From JAVJSF01 sp040219555 (lineage in GTDB: Bacteria > Actinomycetota > Thermoleophilia > Miltoncostaeales > Miltoncostaeaceae): a stretch of DNA of 64,000 nt. This document shows positions 8,853 to 17,689 of this stretch, piece by piece. The stretch lies in NCBI GenBank assembly GCA_040219555.1, contig JAVJSF010000001.1, forward strand, positions 111,391 through 175,390. The letters are read 5' to 3'. Numbering within the stretch: the first letter of the stretch is position 1; every line of letters starts with the position of its first letter. The notes under the pieces were generated by a model, which saw only the letters and a program-made list of their open reading frames with translations, was not told where the DNA came from and made no database searches. Position numbers and translations under genes: made by a program.

Positions 8853-8868
8853 GCCGGCGGGGGCCGGC
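8853..8868. terminator. Hairpin between convergent propeller gene and yraN
   Basis: GCCGGC, GGGG loop, GCCGGC lies immediately between the stop at 8845 and the yraN stop at 8869. The stem is short (6 bp) with no T-run, so termination is tentative. Confidence 0.35.
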
Positions 8869-9228
8869 TCACCACTCCAGCCCCCGCGGCCAGTGGTCCA
8901 CGCGGACGGGCGGGTCCGGCCGCACCGTCAGCAGGTCCAGGTGCACCGCGTGGCCGGCGAACTGGGGGTGGGCGGCCAGGAAGGCCTCCGCGCCGGCCAC
9001 GACCCGCTCGCGCTGGCGCGCCGAGACGGGGGGATAGTCGCCGCTCTCGGCGCGACGGCGCACCTTCACCTCGCAGACCGCCAGCACCCGCCCCCGCGCC
9101 GCCACGAGGTCCAGCTCGCCCCCGAAGGACCCGCGCCAGCGCCGGGCGAGAACCCGCCAGCCCCGGCGGCGCAGGTGGCGCGCGGCGAGATCCTCACCGC
9201 GGCGGCCGAGGGTGGGGCGGTGGTCCAT
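8869..9228 (-). CDS. yraN: YraN/UPF0102 family endonuclease-like protein
   Basis: 119 aa protein of the Holliday-junction-resolvase-like nuclease fold. It shows GRRGEDLAARHLRRRGWRVLARRWR, then the metal-site pattern GELDLVAARG and CEVKVRRR, which correspond to the D-(x)n-ExK core of this superfamily. The cellular role is unknown in most bacteria. It is a standard member of the rnhB-yraN-comM-dprA neighbourhood, here inverted relative to its neighbours. Confidence 0.88.
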   Translation of the reverse strand: MDHRPTLGRRGEDLAARHLRRRGWRVLARRWRGSFGGELDLVAARGRVLAVCEVKVRRRAESGDYPPVSARQRERVVAGAEAFLAAHPQFAGHAVHLDLLTVRPDPPVRVDHWPRGLEW

Positions 9229-9307
9229 GCCGCCACCCTCGCGGGCCTCGTGTCACACGTCTGTCACGGGGAGTGCCGATCCGCCCGACGGCCCGCGACA
9301 TCCACCG

Positions 9308-10363
9308 TCACATGTCCCCCCAGCGGAATCCGGTGGCGTGATGGGCCGGCGCCAGCGGCGAGGAGGGCAGGTCGGCCGGCGGGTCCGGGTCGTTGTAGCC
9401 GACCGGCGCCACGTCGTTGGGCATGTCCGGGTGGAAGAGGGAGGCCAGGTACTGGATCTGCCCGCGCCCCGGGCCCAGCTCGAACTGGCCACCGCCGTAG
9501 GCGGCGATCCCGCGTTCGGCCACGTGGTCGTACACCGAGAACAGCTCGCGCACCGTGCCGAAGCGCGAGGGTTTGATGTTGATGCAGCGCGGCTCGCGGT
9601 CGAGTCCCGTGATGTCGGCCAGCGATTCCAGGGGGGCGTCCCACGTGATCCGGTCCAGGTGGTCGGCCAGTGCGGGCAGCGTGCTCTCGTCCACGCGCGC
9701 GTCCTCGATCCACGCCTCGGGCAACTCGCGCGCCAGCATCCCGTAGAGCTCCGGGTCGGGCTCCATGTCGACCACGGTGCCGACGTAGAAGGCTTTGAGA
9801 TCGACGGTGCGGACCGCCCCGGTGGCGTGCAGGGCCCGCGCCAGTTCCGGCGTCCAGGTCCCGTCGGGGTCGAGCTTGAAGCGCAGTCCGGGGTCGCGGG
9901 CCAGCCACCGCTCGATCGGCCCCATGCTCGCGGGGTCTCCCAGGTTCATCGAGACCACGAAGGTGAGCGGCGCCGGGGTGCGGCCCACGGCGTCTGCCAG
10001 CGACATGCCGGCCTGGCGCAGGGCCAGATCGAGCGCTGCGCTCTCGAGCGCCCAGCGCCGGTAGTGGCGCGAGGGTGGCCGCACGGGCGCGCCGGCGGGG
10101 AACAGGTCCAGCCCGTCCAGATGCGCCGAGAAGCTCTCCAGGGTCCACTCGCCCGCCACGGGGAACACCGGCCCCAGCCCGAGCTGGGCGCGCTGATCAT
10201 CCTCCTCGTAGGTCACGTCCTCGCCCTGGCCCTCGTGGCCCATCCCGCGCAGGCCCACCACGGTGCTCACGCGCGTGAAGTGCCCCACCTCCATGGTGAG
10301 GGCCGACAGGGTGTGGTCCTCGATCACCAGCGGCAGGTCGGCCACCCTCGCGTAGGTGCTCAT
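9308..10363 (-). CDS. Enolase-superfamily (mandelate racemase-like) protein
   Basis: 351 aa. The C-terminal half has the barrel pattern of the enolase superfamily: RFKLD near residue 160, VDLKAFY, WIEDARVD, and NIKPSRFG near residue 260, matching the Lys/Asp/Glu/Lys arrangement around a catalytic metal. Such enzymes abstract a proton alpha to a carboxylate. Substrate is unknown; it does not look like canonical MenC. Its start overlaps the upstream VOC gene by 4 bp (ATGA), so the two are co-translated. Confidence 0.7.
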   Translation of the reverse strand: MSTYARVADLPLVIEDHTLSALTMEVGHFTRVSTVVGLRGMGHEGQGEDVTYEEDDQRAQLGLGPVFPVAGEWTLESFSAHLDGLDLFPAGAPVRPPSRHYRRWALESAALDLALRQAGMSLADAVGRTPAPLTFVVSMNLGDPASMGPIERWLARDPGLRFKLDPDGTWTPELARALHATGAVRTVDLKAFYVGTVVDMEPDPELYGMLARELPEAWIEDARVDESTLPALADHLDRITWDAPLESLADITGLDREPRCINIKPSRFGTVRELFSVYDHVAERGIAAYGGGQFELGPGRGQIQYLASLFHPDMPNDVAPVGYNDPDPPADLPSSPLAPAHHATGFRWGDM

Positions 10364-10689
10364 GCGGCGCTCCCGGCGGGGTAGGCGATGATCTCCAGGC
10401 AGATCGTCCCGGGGCCCTCGATGTAGATGCTGCGCGTGGCGTCTCGGTGGGTGGCGATGGTGGTGCCCCGCTGGGCCGCGAGGGCCTCGAGGGTGGCGTC
10501 ATCCACCCGGTAGGCCACGTGGGCGGGGTGCTCGTCGGGGAGCACGTAGGCGGTCTTGAGCCCGCCGGCCTCCACCAGGGCCCACGAGTCGTCCTGGTGG
10601 AGGACGGTCGCCCCGGGGATGGTGGCGGTCTGCCACGCCACGGCCTCGGCGATGTCCGGCACCTGGTGGGCGATGTGGTCGAAGATCAC
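10360..10689 (-). CDS. VOC (glyoxalase/bleomycin resistance) superfamily protein
   Basis: 109 aa with one vicinal-oxygen-chelate repeat: IFDHIAHQVPDIAEAV at the start, AHVAYRVDD in the middle and IYIEGPGTICLEII at the end; His and Glu are plausible metal ligands. GTG 10689 with AGGAG 7 bp upstream is preferred over the longer frame from 10809. First gene of a two-gene unit with the enolase-like protein, and divergent from comM with 108 bp between. A small-molecule isomerase or lyase pathway is inferred. Confidence 0.75.
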   Translation of the reverse strand: MIFDHIAHQVPDIAEAVAWQTATIPGATVLHQDDSWALVEAGGLKTAYVLPDEHPAHVAYRVDDATLEALAAQRGTTIATHRDATRSIYIEGPGTICLEIIAYPAGSAA

Positions 10690-10797
10690 GCTCGGCTCCT
10701 CTGCGCTGGTGGGTGACACGACGGGATTGACGCTTGCGCGCCCCGATCGGCACGCGCCGCGTGCCCCGCGTGACGGGTCTGCGGCCAGTGTTGGCCC

Positions 10798-12324
10798 ATG
10801 GTCACACAACTCGTCAGTCCCGCGGTGCTCGGTCTTGATACGGCGACGGTCCAGGTGGAGGTCGACCTGCGACCGGGCGTGCCCGCCTTCGCGGTCGTCG
10901 GTCTCCCGGACACGGCCGTGCAGGAGTCCCGTGAGCGCGTGCGCTCGGGCATCGTCAACCAGGGCTTCGCCCTACCGGCGCGCCGGATCGTGGTCAACCT
11001 GGCCCCCGCGGATCTACGCAAGGCCGGCCCGCAGTACGATCTCCCCATCGCGCTCTCCATCCTGGCCGCGGGTGGCCAGTTGGGGCCGGAGCGGCTCGCC
11101 GGCCTGGCGGCCGTGGGGGAGCTGGCGCTCGACGGGGCGCTGCGCCCGGTCAACGGCGTGCTGGCGATGGCCGAGCACGCCGCACGCGAGGGCTGGGACC
11201 GGCTGGTGGTGCCCTGGGCCAACGTTGCCGAGGCCGGCCTGGTGGCCGGCCTCGATGTCATCGGTGCGCACACCCTCCGGGCGGCCGTCGACATCATCGA
11301 GGGGCGCGCCGAGTGCTCCGCGCCACCCCTGGACATCGACGCGGTGCTGGCCGGCACGCGTGGCCTCGCGGCCCCCGATCTGGCGGAGGTACGCGGACAG
11401 CCGGCGGCACGGCGAGCGCTGGAGGTGGCGGCCGCCGGCGGGCACTCGCTGATGATGATCGGTCCGCCCGGAAGCGGGAAGACCATGCTGGCCCGTCGCC
11501 TGCCGGGCATCCTGCCACCGCTCGCTATCGACGAGGCGATCGCCGCGACCCGCATCCACTCGGTGGCCGGTCTGCTGGATCCCGGCTGCCCGCTGGTGGT
11601 CCAGCGGCCCTTCCGCTCCCCGCACCACACCATCTCGGCCGCCGGCCTGGTGGGGGGAGGGCGCGTGCCGCGTCCCGGCGAGGTCAGCCTGGCGCACAAC
11701 GGGGTGCTCTTCCTGGACGAGGTGTGCGCGTTCGCCCCCTCCGCCCTCGACGCGCTGCGCCAGCCGCTCGAGGAGGGGCGCATCGATGTCAGCCGGGCGA
11801 TGGTGCGGGCCCGGTTCCCGGCCCGGCCGCTGCTGGTGTGCGCCGGCAACCCGTGTCCATGCGGGTTCGACGGGGACCCGCGGCGCCCGTGCTCGTGCCC
11901 GCCCGGGCGCCCGGAGGCGTACCGGTCGCGGCTCTCGGGCCCGGTGGCCGACCGCATCGACCTCCACATCCGGGTGCCGCGCCTGGAGCGCGACGAGCTC
12001 CTGGCCTCGGCCCCCGGCGAGGCCAGCGATCCGGTGCGCCGACGGGTTCTGGAGGCGCGGGACCGGGCCCGCGCCCGGGGTCAGGCAGGCGCCAACGCCG
12101 ATCTCGGGCCCGCGGCAGCGCGCGAGGCGGCGCGCCTGGACTCCGGCGCCCGCGAGCTGGTGGGGCGGGCCATCGACCGGCTGGGGCTGACCGGCCGTGG
12201 CTACGACCGGCTGCTGCGGGTCAGCAGGACGATCGCCGACCTCGCGGGCGCGGAGCGGGTGGGAGCGGACCATGTGGGCGAGGCCCTCGGCTTCCGCGAT
12301 CCCGTCGCCGGGACGCGGGCGTGA
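10798..12324 (+). CDS. comM: YifB/ComM family magnesium chelatase-like AAA+ ATPase
   Basis: 508 aa. The N-terminal ChlI-like domain has FAVVGLPDTAVQESRERVR; the AAA+ core has Walker A GPPGSGKTMLARRLPGILP near residue 222 and Walker B GVLFLDEV; the C-terminal Mg-chelatase domain follows. ComM homologues are hexameric helicases that promote branch migration of transformed DNA. The last four bases overlap the dprA start (GTGA), consistent with a natural-transformation or recombination role. Confidence 0.92.
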   Translation: MVTQLVSPAVLGLDTATVQVEVDLRPGVPAFAVVGLPDTAVQESRERVRSGIVNQGFALPARRIVVNLAPADLRKAGPQYDLPIALSILAAGGQLGPERLAGLAAVGELALDGALRPVNGVLAMAEHAAREGWDRLVVPWANVAEAGLVAGLDVIGAHTLRAAVDIIEGRAECSAPPLDIDAVLAGTRGLAAPDLAEVRGQPAARRALEVAAAGGHSLMMIGPPGSGKTMLARRLPGILPPLAIDEAIAATRIHSVAGLLDPGCPLVVQRPFRSPHHTISAAGLVGGGRVPRPGEVSLAHNGVLFLDEVCAFAPSALDALRQPLEEGRIDVSRAMVRARFPARPLLVCAGNPCPCGFDGDPRRPCSCPPGRPEAYRSRLSGPVADRIDLHIRVPRLERDELLASAPGEASDPVRRRVLEARDRARARGQAGANADLGPAAAREAARLDSGARELVGRAIDRLGLTGRGYDRLLRVSRTIADLAGAERVGADHVGEALGFRDPVAGTRA

Positions 12325-13463
12325 GCACCCCGGATCCCGCTCAGGTACCCGTCGCCTCGCCGGTGGCCCTCGGCCTGGCGCGGTGGGCCGCCCTGCTGGG
12401 GCGCGACCTGCAGCGGGCGGCGCGCGCCGCGGGCGGGCCGTGCGCCCTGTGGCGTGCCCCTGCCCCGCACATCGAGCGCATCCTGCGCATCCCGCCGGAG
12501 CGCGCCGCCGAGCTGGTGGCGCTCCGGCGGGGGCTGGACGTGGCGGCCGAGCGGGCCTCGCTGGCCGCCGCCGGCATCGATCACCTGGACCCGCGCGACG
12601 GGAGGTGGCCCGGCGCGCTCGGTGACCTGCCCGATCCGCCCTTCGGCCTGTTCGTGGCCTCGGACGACCCGCCGGCGGCCCTCGCGGCGCTCGCCGAGGG
12701 GCCGGTGGTGGCGGTGGTCGGCAGTCGCAGAGCCTCGTCGCCGGCGATCGCGCTGGCCCGATCGCTGGCGGCGGGACTCGCCGAGCGCGGGGCCCTGGTG
12801 GTGAGCGGCCTCGCGCACGGCGTGGACGCCGCCGCCCATCTCGGCGCCCTCGACGCGGGAGGGCGTACCGTCGCCGTCCTCGGATGCGGCGTCGATATCA
12901 GCTACCCGCGCCGCAACCGCGCCTTGGCGGCACGCGTCCGCGGCTCCGGAGCGCTCCTGTCGGAGTTCTGGCCCGGCACCCCGCCCGCGCCGTGGCGCTT
13001 CCCGGCGCGCAACCGCATCGTGGCCGGGCTGTCCCATGCGGTGGCCGTGGTCGAGGCCGGTGCGCGCTCGGGCGCCCTCATCACCGCCGACTTCGCCCTT
13101 GAACTGGGGCGCCCCGTGCTCGCGGTGCCGGGCTGGCCGGGCCTCGCGGGGTCGGCCGGCGGCAACGGGCTCCTGCGCGCCGGCGCGGCCCTGCTGGAGT
13201 GCCTGGAGGATGTGGTGGATGAGGTCGACCACCCGGGATGGCGGCCGTCCCACACGGCCGCGGGCACCTCCGTGCCCGACGGGGTGGGGGCCGACATCCT
13301 GGCCCATCTGGGGCGGGAGCCCGCGACCCCGGACGCCTTGGTGGAGCGACTGGGGGCGCCGGCGTCCGAGGTCGCCCGGAGCCTGGCGCTCCTCGAGGTC
13401 GACGGCCTCGTGATCCGCGGAGAGGGCGGGCGGTTCTGGGCCGCGCCCGCGCCCGCCCCGTGA
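12321..13463 (+). CDS. dprA: DNA processing protein DprA/Smf
   Basis: 380 aa single-strand-DNA binding protein that loads RecA during transformation. Helical N-terminus, then the Rossmann-like core: VVAVVGSRRASSPA, VVSGLAHGVDAAAH, VLGCGVDISYPRRNR, FPARNRIVAGLS, VVEAGARSGALIT. A C-terminal winged helix ends the protein. GTG 12321 overlaps the comM stop by 4 bp. topA and xerC, which often follow, are not here; the gene converges on pafBC 9 bp later. Confidence 0.93.
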   Translation: MSTPDPAQVPVASPVALGLARWAALLGRDLQRAARAAGGPCALWRAPAPHIERILRIPPERAAELVALRRGLDVAAERASLAAAGIDHLDPRDGRWPGALGDLPDPPFGLFVASDDPPAALAALAEGPVVAVVGSRRASSPAIALARSLAAGLAERGALVVSGLAHGVDAAAHLGALDAGGRTVAVLGCGVDISYPRRNRALAARVRGSGALLSEFWPGTPPAPWRFPARNRIVAGLSHAVAVVEAGARSGALITADFALELGRPVLAVPGWPGLAGSAGGNGLLRAGAALLECLEDVVDEVDHPGWRPSHTAAGTSVPDGVGADILAHLGREPATPDALVERLGAPASEVARSLALLEVDGLVIRGEGGRFWAAPAPAP

Positions 13464-13471
13464 GCGCGCGG

Positions 13472-15583
13472 CTACCGCACCGCCGGGGCGGGCGCATCGT
13501 GCGGCGACCGTTCGCGATAGCTGCGCAGCTGGCGCTCGGCCGCGGCTGCGACGCCGGCGCGCACGTGCGCCGGCTCGCAGAGCACGGCGTGCCCCTGATG
13601 CTTGATCAGCTCCTTGATCAGCCACTCTTCGCTGGCATAGGCGATCTCCACCAGCACGGAGCCGTCCTCGAAACGGTCGCGGGAGGTGTGCTCCTCCACC
13701 ATCCAGCGGGCGAGGTCCGGAGCGCACCAGACGGTGGCCGACTGTGCCACCGCCCGTGGCCCGCCGGGGTGCCCGCCCCAGGGGAGGTAGGGCCCCGAGG
13801 CCTCGATCTCGGGCCGGCGGCTGAACGTCTCGTCCAGCGGGCGCGCCTCGCGGATGCGGTCCAGGCGGAAGGTGCGCTGCTCGCCGGCCAGCCGGCAGTG
13901 CGCGATCACGTACCAGGCGTCCTGGGTGTTGACCAGGAAGTGCGGCTCGATCGAGCGCTCGGTCAGGTCGGCCCGCGCCTGGTTCCAGTAGTCGATCGCG
14001 AGGACCCCGTCCTCCCGGATGGCGTGGCTCACCGCCGCGGCGACGTCCTCGTCGCCGTCGTGCGTGCGCGCCAGCTCGACGCCGGGCGCCGCCTGGTCGC
14101 CGACCGCGCGGGCCAGCTTCGCCCGCACCGACGACAGCGAGCCGCCGGCCTCCACCGGCAGCCGGTCGCCGATGAAGTCCAGCGCCCAGGTGAGGGCCTT
14201 GGCCTCCAGGGGCGAGAGCCGGGCGGGGCGCGCGAAGCGGTCGCCGTAGGTCTCCTTGACCACGGCCACCTCGTCGCCCTCCACCTGCGCGTAGAGCGCG
14301 TAGCAGCCGCCGCCGAAGTTGATCAGGTTGAGCAGGCCGATGTCCTCCTCGATGACCTTGCGATCGAGGTTGAGCGCCACCCGCAGCTCATCGAGCGGGA
14401 TGCGCGCGTCGGGCGCATCGCCGCAGGCCGCCAGCAGCCTGGTCATCAGCGCCAGCAGGCGGGCGAAGCGCTCCGCCGGCACCACGCGCTCGGGCACGGG
14501 GATCGCCGCCGGCTCCGGTGGCGCCTCCTCGGGGCCGGCCGGCACCCGCTCGGGCAGCGCGAGCCGGGGCGAGCGGTGGCGCTCGACGACCCGCTCCAGA
14601 GCGGCGACGGCCGCCTCGCGCAACTCGACGGGTTCGAGCACCTCGGCCTCGTCGCCCATGGCGAGCACCCACGCCAGCAGGCGCCCCGGACTGCCGGCGC
14701 GGGTGGTGAACACCGCGTCGCCCTCGGGGCCGGCGGAGACGGTGCCGTGGCGGCCGAACATCTGCGCCGCCCACCACGCCACGTTCGGGCTCAGGCCGAT
14801 GCGCGCCTCGGGCCCGCCTTCCTCCAGTTGCCAGGGGGCGCGGTCGCGGTAGCGCGACATGTCGACGTCAGCCGGCGCCGGGAAGTCGTGCTCAGCCCGG
14901 CTCTTGAAGGTGACCCGCCCCTCGATGCGCGACAGGCGGAACAGGCGGATGTCGTCGCGCTCGTGGCTGTAGCCCACCACGTACCAGTTGCCCGCCGAGT
15001 AGAGCAGGCCGTACGGATCCACCTCGCGCTCGCCGCGCTCGTCGCGGCCGATGGAGTAGTAGGTGAAGCGGATCGTCTTGCGGCGGCTGATGGCCGACTC
15101 GATCTTGTTCAGGTGGGCGGCCACGTCGGCGGAGTAGTCGCCGCCCAGCAGGTTCACCGACACCGTGCGCGCCGCGTGGTCGTCCAGAGGGCTCGGGCGC
15201 CCGAGGGTGAGGTGTTGCAGCGCCAGCCGCAGCGGCTCGGCGTAGGCGAACTGGCCGTCCAGCAGGTGCAGGCACGTCTGGAGCGCCGACAGCTCGGCGT
15301 CGTCGAAGTCGAGCTCGGGGAGGTAGTAGTTCTCCGGCGGCAGCGCGTAGAGGTCGCCCTGGAAGGGGTCGTCGCCGGGCCGCTCCACCGAGAGGCGCAG
15401 CCCCATGGCCTCGATCTCGGCGCGGTCCGCGTAGAAGCGCCGCAGGAAGGCCTGGACGCTCATGCCCCCGTATCCCTCGACCGACTCGTGGATCTCGTCG
15501 GCGGTCACGGGCCGCTGCTGGGACATCAGGTACGCCAGCAGCGAGAGCTGGCGGACCAGCTTGTCGTCGTCCCTCATCGCCAT
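13472..15583 (-). CDS. pafBC: Fused PafB-PafC WYL-domain transcriptional regulator
   Basis: 703 aa, about twice the size of a single PafB or PafC. The first half has a helix-turn-helix (VTADEIHESV), a WYL domain (TIRFTYYSIGRDERGEREVDP, WYVVGYSHERDDIRLF) and a WCX extension. The second half repeats the plan, with its WYL domain at LAIDYWNQARADLTERSIEP and WYVIAHCRLAGEQRTFRLD. In mycobacteria PafBC is the main LexA-independent DNA damage activator; WYL domains are thought to sense single-stranded DNA. ATG 15583 or 15577. Confidence 0.88.
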   Translation of the reverse strand: MAMRDDDKLVRQLSLLAYLMSQQRPVTADEIHESVEGYGGMSVQAFLRRFYADRAEIEAMGLRLSVERPGDDPFQGDLYALPPENYYLPELDFDDAELSALQTCLHLLDGQFAYAEPLRLALQHLTLGRPSPLDDHAARTVSVNLLGGDYSADVAAHLNKIESAISRRKTIRFTYYSIGRDERGEREVDPYGLLYSAGNWYVVGYSHERDDIRLFRLSRIEGRVTFKSRAEHDFPAPADVDMSRYRDRAPWQLEEGGPEARIGLSPNVAWWAAQMFGRHGTVSAGPEGDAVFTTRAGSPGRLLAWVLAMGDEAEVLEPVELREAAVAALERVVERHRSPRLALPERVPAGPEEAPPEPAAIPVPERVVPAERFARLLALMTRLLAACGDAPDARIPLDELRVALNLDRKVIEEDIGLLNLINFGGGCYALYAQVEGDEVAVVKETYGDRFARPARLSPLEAKALTWALDFIGDRLPVEAGGSLSSVRAKLARAVGDQAAPGVELARTHDGDEDVAAAVSHAIREDGVLAIDYWNQARADLTERSIEPHFLVNTQDAWYVIAHCRLAGEQRTFRLDRIREARPLDETFSRRPEIEASGPYLPWGGHPGGPRAVAQSATVWCAPDLARWMVEEHTSRDRFEDGSVLVEIAYASEEWLIKELIKHQGHAVLCEPAHVRAGVAAAAERQLRSYRERSPHDAPAPAVR

Positions 15584-15711
15584 CGCGCCCCCCGCGGACC
15601 CCGCATCACGAGTGCGGATGATAGCCCAGGCCCCGCGACCTCCACCCGGTCGCGGTCCCGCGGCGGGGCGGTCGCCGGGGATCCGGCGGGGTCGGCTGGT
15701 ACCCTCACACG

Positions 15712-15978
15712 ATGCCTGTCTTCGAGCATGACTACGGGATCCCCGACGAGGACGAACTGGCCGCTCTCGTGGGCGCGGCCACGCCGCACTTCGCCTTCCA
15801 GATCCACTCGCGCGTCGCCTCGTTCGCCGCGGCCCTGCCGGCCGACCACGCCCGCCAGGCGGAGTTGCGTGGCCATCTCGATCGGTTGGAGCGCATCGGC
15901 ATGGGCGGCGAGAGCGGTGGGGTGGGCAACGCGGACCTGCCGGCGCGCGTCTCGCTGCCGGTGCTGCGCTCCGAGTGA
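15712..15978 (+). CDS. Conserved small protein of unknown function
   Basis: 88 aa acidic-to-neutral protein with no recognised domain. It begins MPVFEHDYGIPDEDELAALVG and has a central helical segment (residues 30-62). Codon use matches the neighbours, with G/C in nearly all third positions. It is divergent from pafBC (128 bp between starts) and converges on the Nudix gene. No signal peptide or membrane segment. Confidence 0.6.
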   Translation: MPVFEHDYGIPDEDELAALVGAATPHFAFQIHSRVASFAAALPADHARQAELRGHLDRLERIGMGGESGGVGNADLPARVSLPVLRSE

Positions 15979-16003
15979 ACCCGCGGCCGGGTCGCGGCGG
16001 CGT

Positions 16004-16600
16004 TCAGGCGTCGCGGGCCACCCGGCAGAACAGGCGCAGGATCCGGGCGGTGGCCCCCCAGACGTCCTCGCCGTCGATCGGATAGCGCAGCGCGGCGATG
16101 CCGGCGCTCTCGGGGAGGCCGGCGTCGATGTCCAGCACCCGGCGCACCGGGACCTGGATGATGCGTGCCACCTCGCCGTCGCTCGCCACGGGGGCGATGT
16201 CGTCGTGCGTCACGGCCACGTAGGGGCGCACCAGGAATCCGCTCGCGATGGTGTTCACCTCGCCCAGGCGGCCGAGCACGCGCAGCCGTTCGGGGGAGAG
16301 CCCCACCTCCTCCTGGGTCTCGCGCAGGGCCGTGTGCATCAGGCTCGGATCCTGCGGCTCGTGCATGCCGCCGGGCAGGGAGATCTGCCCCGGGTGGGAC
16401 GGCAGGTGGAGGGCGCGCTTGGTCAGCAGCAGATGGGCCTCGTCGTGCCGGTCGAACAGCGTGATCAGCACGGCGGCGTGCCGGCCGGGACCCCCGTCGT
16501 CCACCGGGCTGTGACCGGCCAGGACCCGTTCGAGCCGGCTCTCCCACCACGCCACGGGCGCCGGCGGGTCACGGCGCGTGAGGGGGCTGGGCCGGGCCAT
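16004..16600 (-). CDS. Nudix hydrolase, CoA pyrophosphatase type
   Basis: 198 aa. Contains the CoA-Nudix signature LLTKRALHLPSHPGQISLPGG directly before the Nudix box (GGMHEPQD...ALRETQEEVGL, residues about 76-98). Members cleave CoA and acyl-CoA to phosphopantetheine and 3',5'-ADP. Family length is typical. ATG 16600 is divergent from the hypothetical gene at 16656. Confidence 0.85.
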   Translation of the reverse strand: MARPSPLTRRDPPAPVAWWESRLERVLAGHSPVDDGGPGRHAAVLITLFDRHDEAHLLLTKRALHLPSHPGQISLPGGMHEPQDPSLMHTALRETQEEVGLSPERLRVLGRLGEVNTIASGFLVRPYVAVTHDDIAPVASDGEVARIIQVPVRRVLDIDAGLPESAGIAALRYPIDGEDVWGATARILRLFCRVARDA

Positions 16601-16655
16601 GATCCGAGTCTACGCGCGGGTCGCCGGCGGCGGCCGGTGTGCCAGAGTTGACCCG

Positions 16656-17339
16656 ATGGAGCCGCCGATGTCCGACCCCGCCGAAGAACTGCTCGCGGAC
16701 CTGCAGCGCGCCTACCACGCGGCCGCGGCGCGCGCGGACCGCGAGCCGGTGGGGGTGAGGGCCGTGGAGTGGGCACCCTCCGAGCGCGGGTACCTGTGCG
16801 CCTTCGAGGATGGCCGCTTCCTCTGCCTCGACACCGACCTCGCGCCCGCCGCCAGCGCCGCCCGGGCCAGGGAGATCGCGGGCACGGGCCTCCTGTGGGA
16901 GCACCTGGAGGAGCGGGTCGACCCGGAGCGCCTGGAGGGCGTCGCCACCGCCATCGCGCGGCTGCTGGCGAGCGCTCCGGAGCACCGCGAGGTGGCCGCC
17001 GGCCTGGAGCGGGTGGCGGCCCGGGTCATCGAGTTGCTCGAATGGCGCGTGCGTCCCGAGCGCGCGCTGGCCTCCCTGGTGGACCTTGACGAGGGGACGG
17101 CCCTGCACGACCGCCTGCACGCCGCCTACGGCAACTACCTGCGGCTCAGCGAGCCGCTGGTCGAGCGCCAGGACGAACTGCCCGGCGACCTGGTGGCCGC
17201 GCTGAGGGATGTGGAGCAGGCCGCCGGCTGGGCCGGGCTGCTGGAGCGCCTCGCCGATGCGATGGCCAGGGCGATGACGCCGGCGGCCGAGGGGGCCGAC
17301 CAGGTCGTGGACGCGCACCTCACACCGCTCGCGCCGTGA
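16656..17339 (+). CDS. Hypothetical protein, alpha-helical
   Basis: 227 aa with no domain I recognise. N-terminal part resembles a small mixed alpha/beta module (GVRAVEWAPSERGYLCAFEDGRFLCLD); the rest is Ala/Leu/Glu-rich helices. ATG 16656 (or 16668) is preferred to the longer frame from 16578, which overlaps the divergent Nudix start. Its stop overlaps the next gene by 4 bp, so the two form a unit. Confidence 0.6.
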   Translation: MEPPMSDPAEELLADLQRAYHAAAARADREPVGVRAVEWAPSERGYLCAFEDGRFLCLDTDLAPAASAARAREIAGTGLLWEHLEERVDPERLEGVATAIARLLASAPEHREVAAGLERVAARVIELLEWRVRPERALASLVDLDEGTALHDRLHAAYGNYLRLSEPLVERQDELPGDLVAALRDVEQAAGWAGLLERLADAMARAMTPAAEGADQVVDAHLTPLAP

Positions 17340-17629
17340 GTGCCGGCTACGGCACCGAGGTCGCCTTCCGGCTGGGGGAGGGGCAGGACCAGCAGGCACG
17401 CGCGGTGGCCGCCGACCTGCACGCCGCGGCCGCCGGCTGCCTGGGGCAGGTGCTGTTCCTCAACGATGCCGGAGAGTACGGCGTGCTGGCCGAGTGGGCC
17501 ACGCTGGCCGAGGCGGAGGGCTATGCCGCCCGCCCGGCCACGGCCACGATCCTGGATCGGCTGGCCGAGCGCCTGGGCCGCCGGCCGGGGGTCCGCGTCT
17601 ACCGCATGGAGCGCGCCGGCCCGTCCTGA
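17336..17629 (+). CDS. Small hypothetical protein, possible dimeric alpha/beta barrel (ABM-like)
   Basis: 97 aa. The pattern of a beta strand (EVAFRL), a helix rich in Ala, a strand (QVLFLNDAGEYGVLAEW), a helix and a last strand (VRVYRME) fits the antibiotic-biosynthesis-monooxygenase-like ferredoxin fold. No catalytic motif can be named. GTG start overlaps the preceding stop by 4 bp. Confidence 0.55.
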   Translation: MSAGYGTEVAFRLGEGQDQQARAVAADLHAAAAGCLGQVLFLNDAGEYGVLAEWATLAEAEGYAARPATATILDRLAERLGRRPGVRVYRMERAGPS

Positions 17630-17643
17630 CCCGCCGCGCGCCC

Positions 17644-17662
17644 CGGTCGCCGGCGGCGACCG
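17644..17662 (+). terminator. Hairpin after the 97-aa gene
   Basis: CGGTCGCC, loop GGC, CGACCG with GG completing an 8-bp stem, 14 bp after the stop at 17629 and before the gene at 17690. No T-run follows, so it may be an attenuating or factor-dependent site. Confidence 0.35.
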
Positions 17663-17689
17663 ACCGCCGGGCCGCTGTAGCCTGCGGCC

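Noticed and set aside
13238..16651. Open frame of 1,137 codons on the plus strand
   Set aside because: It is antisense to pafBC and other real genes, has no family pattern and is low-complexity His/Arg/Gly-rich, a common artefact of high GC.
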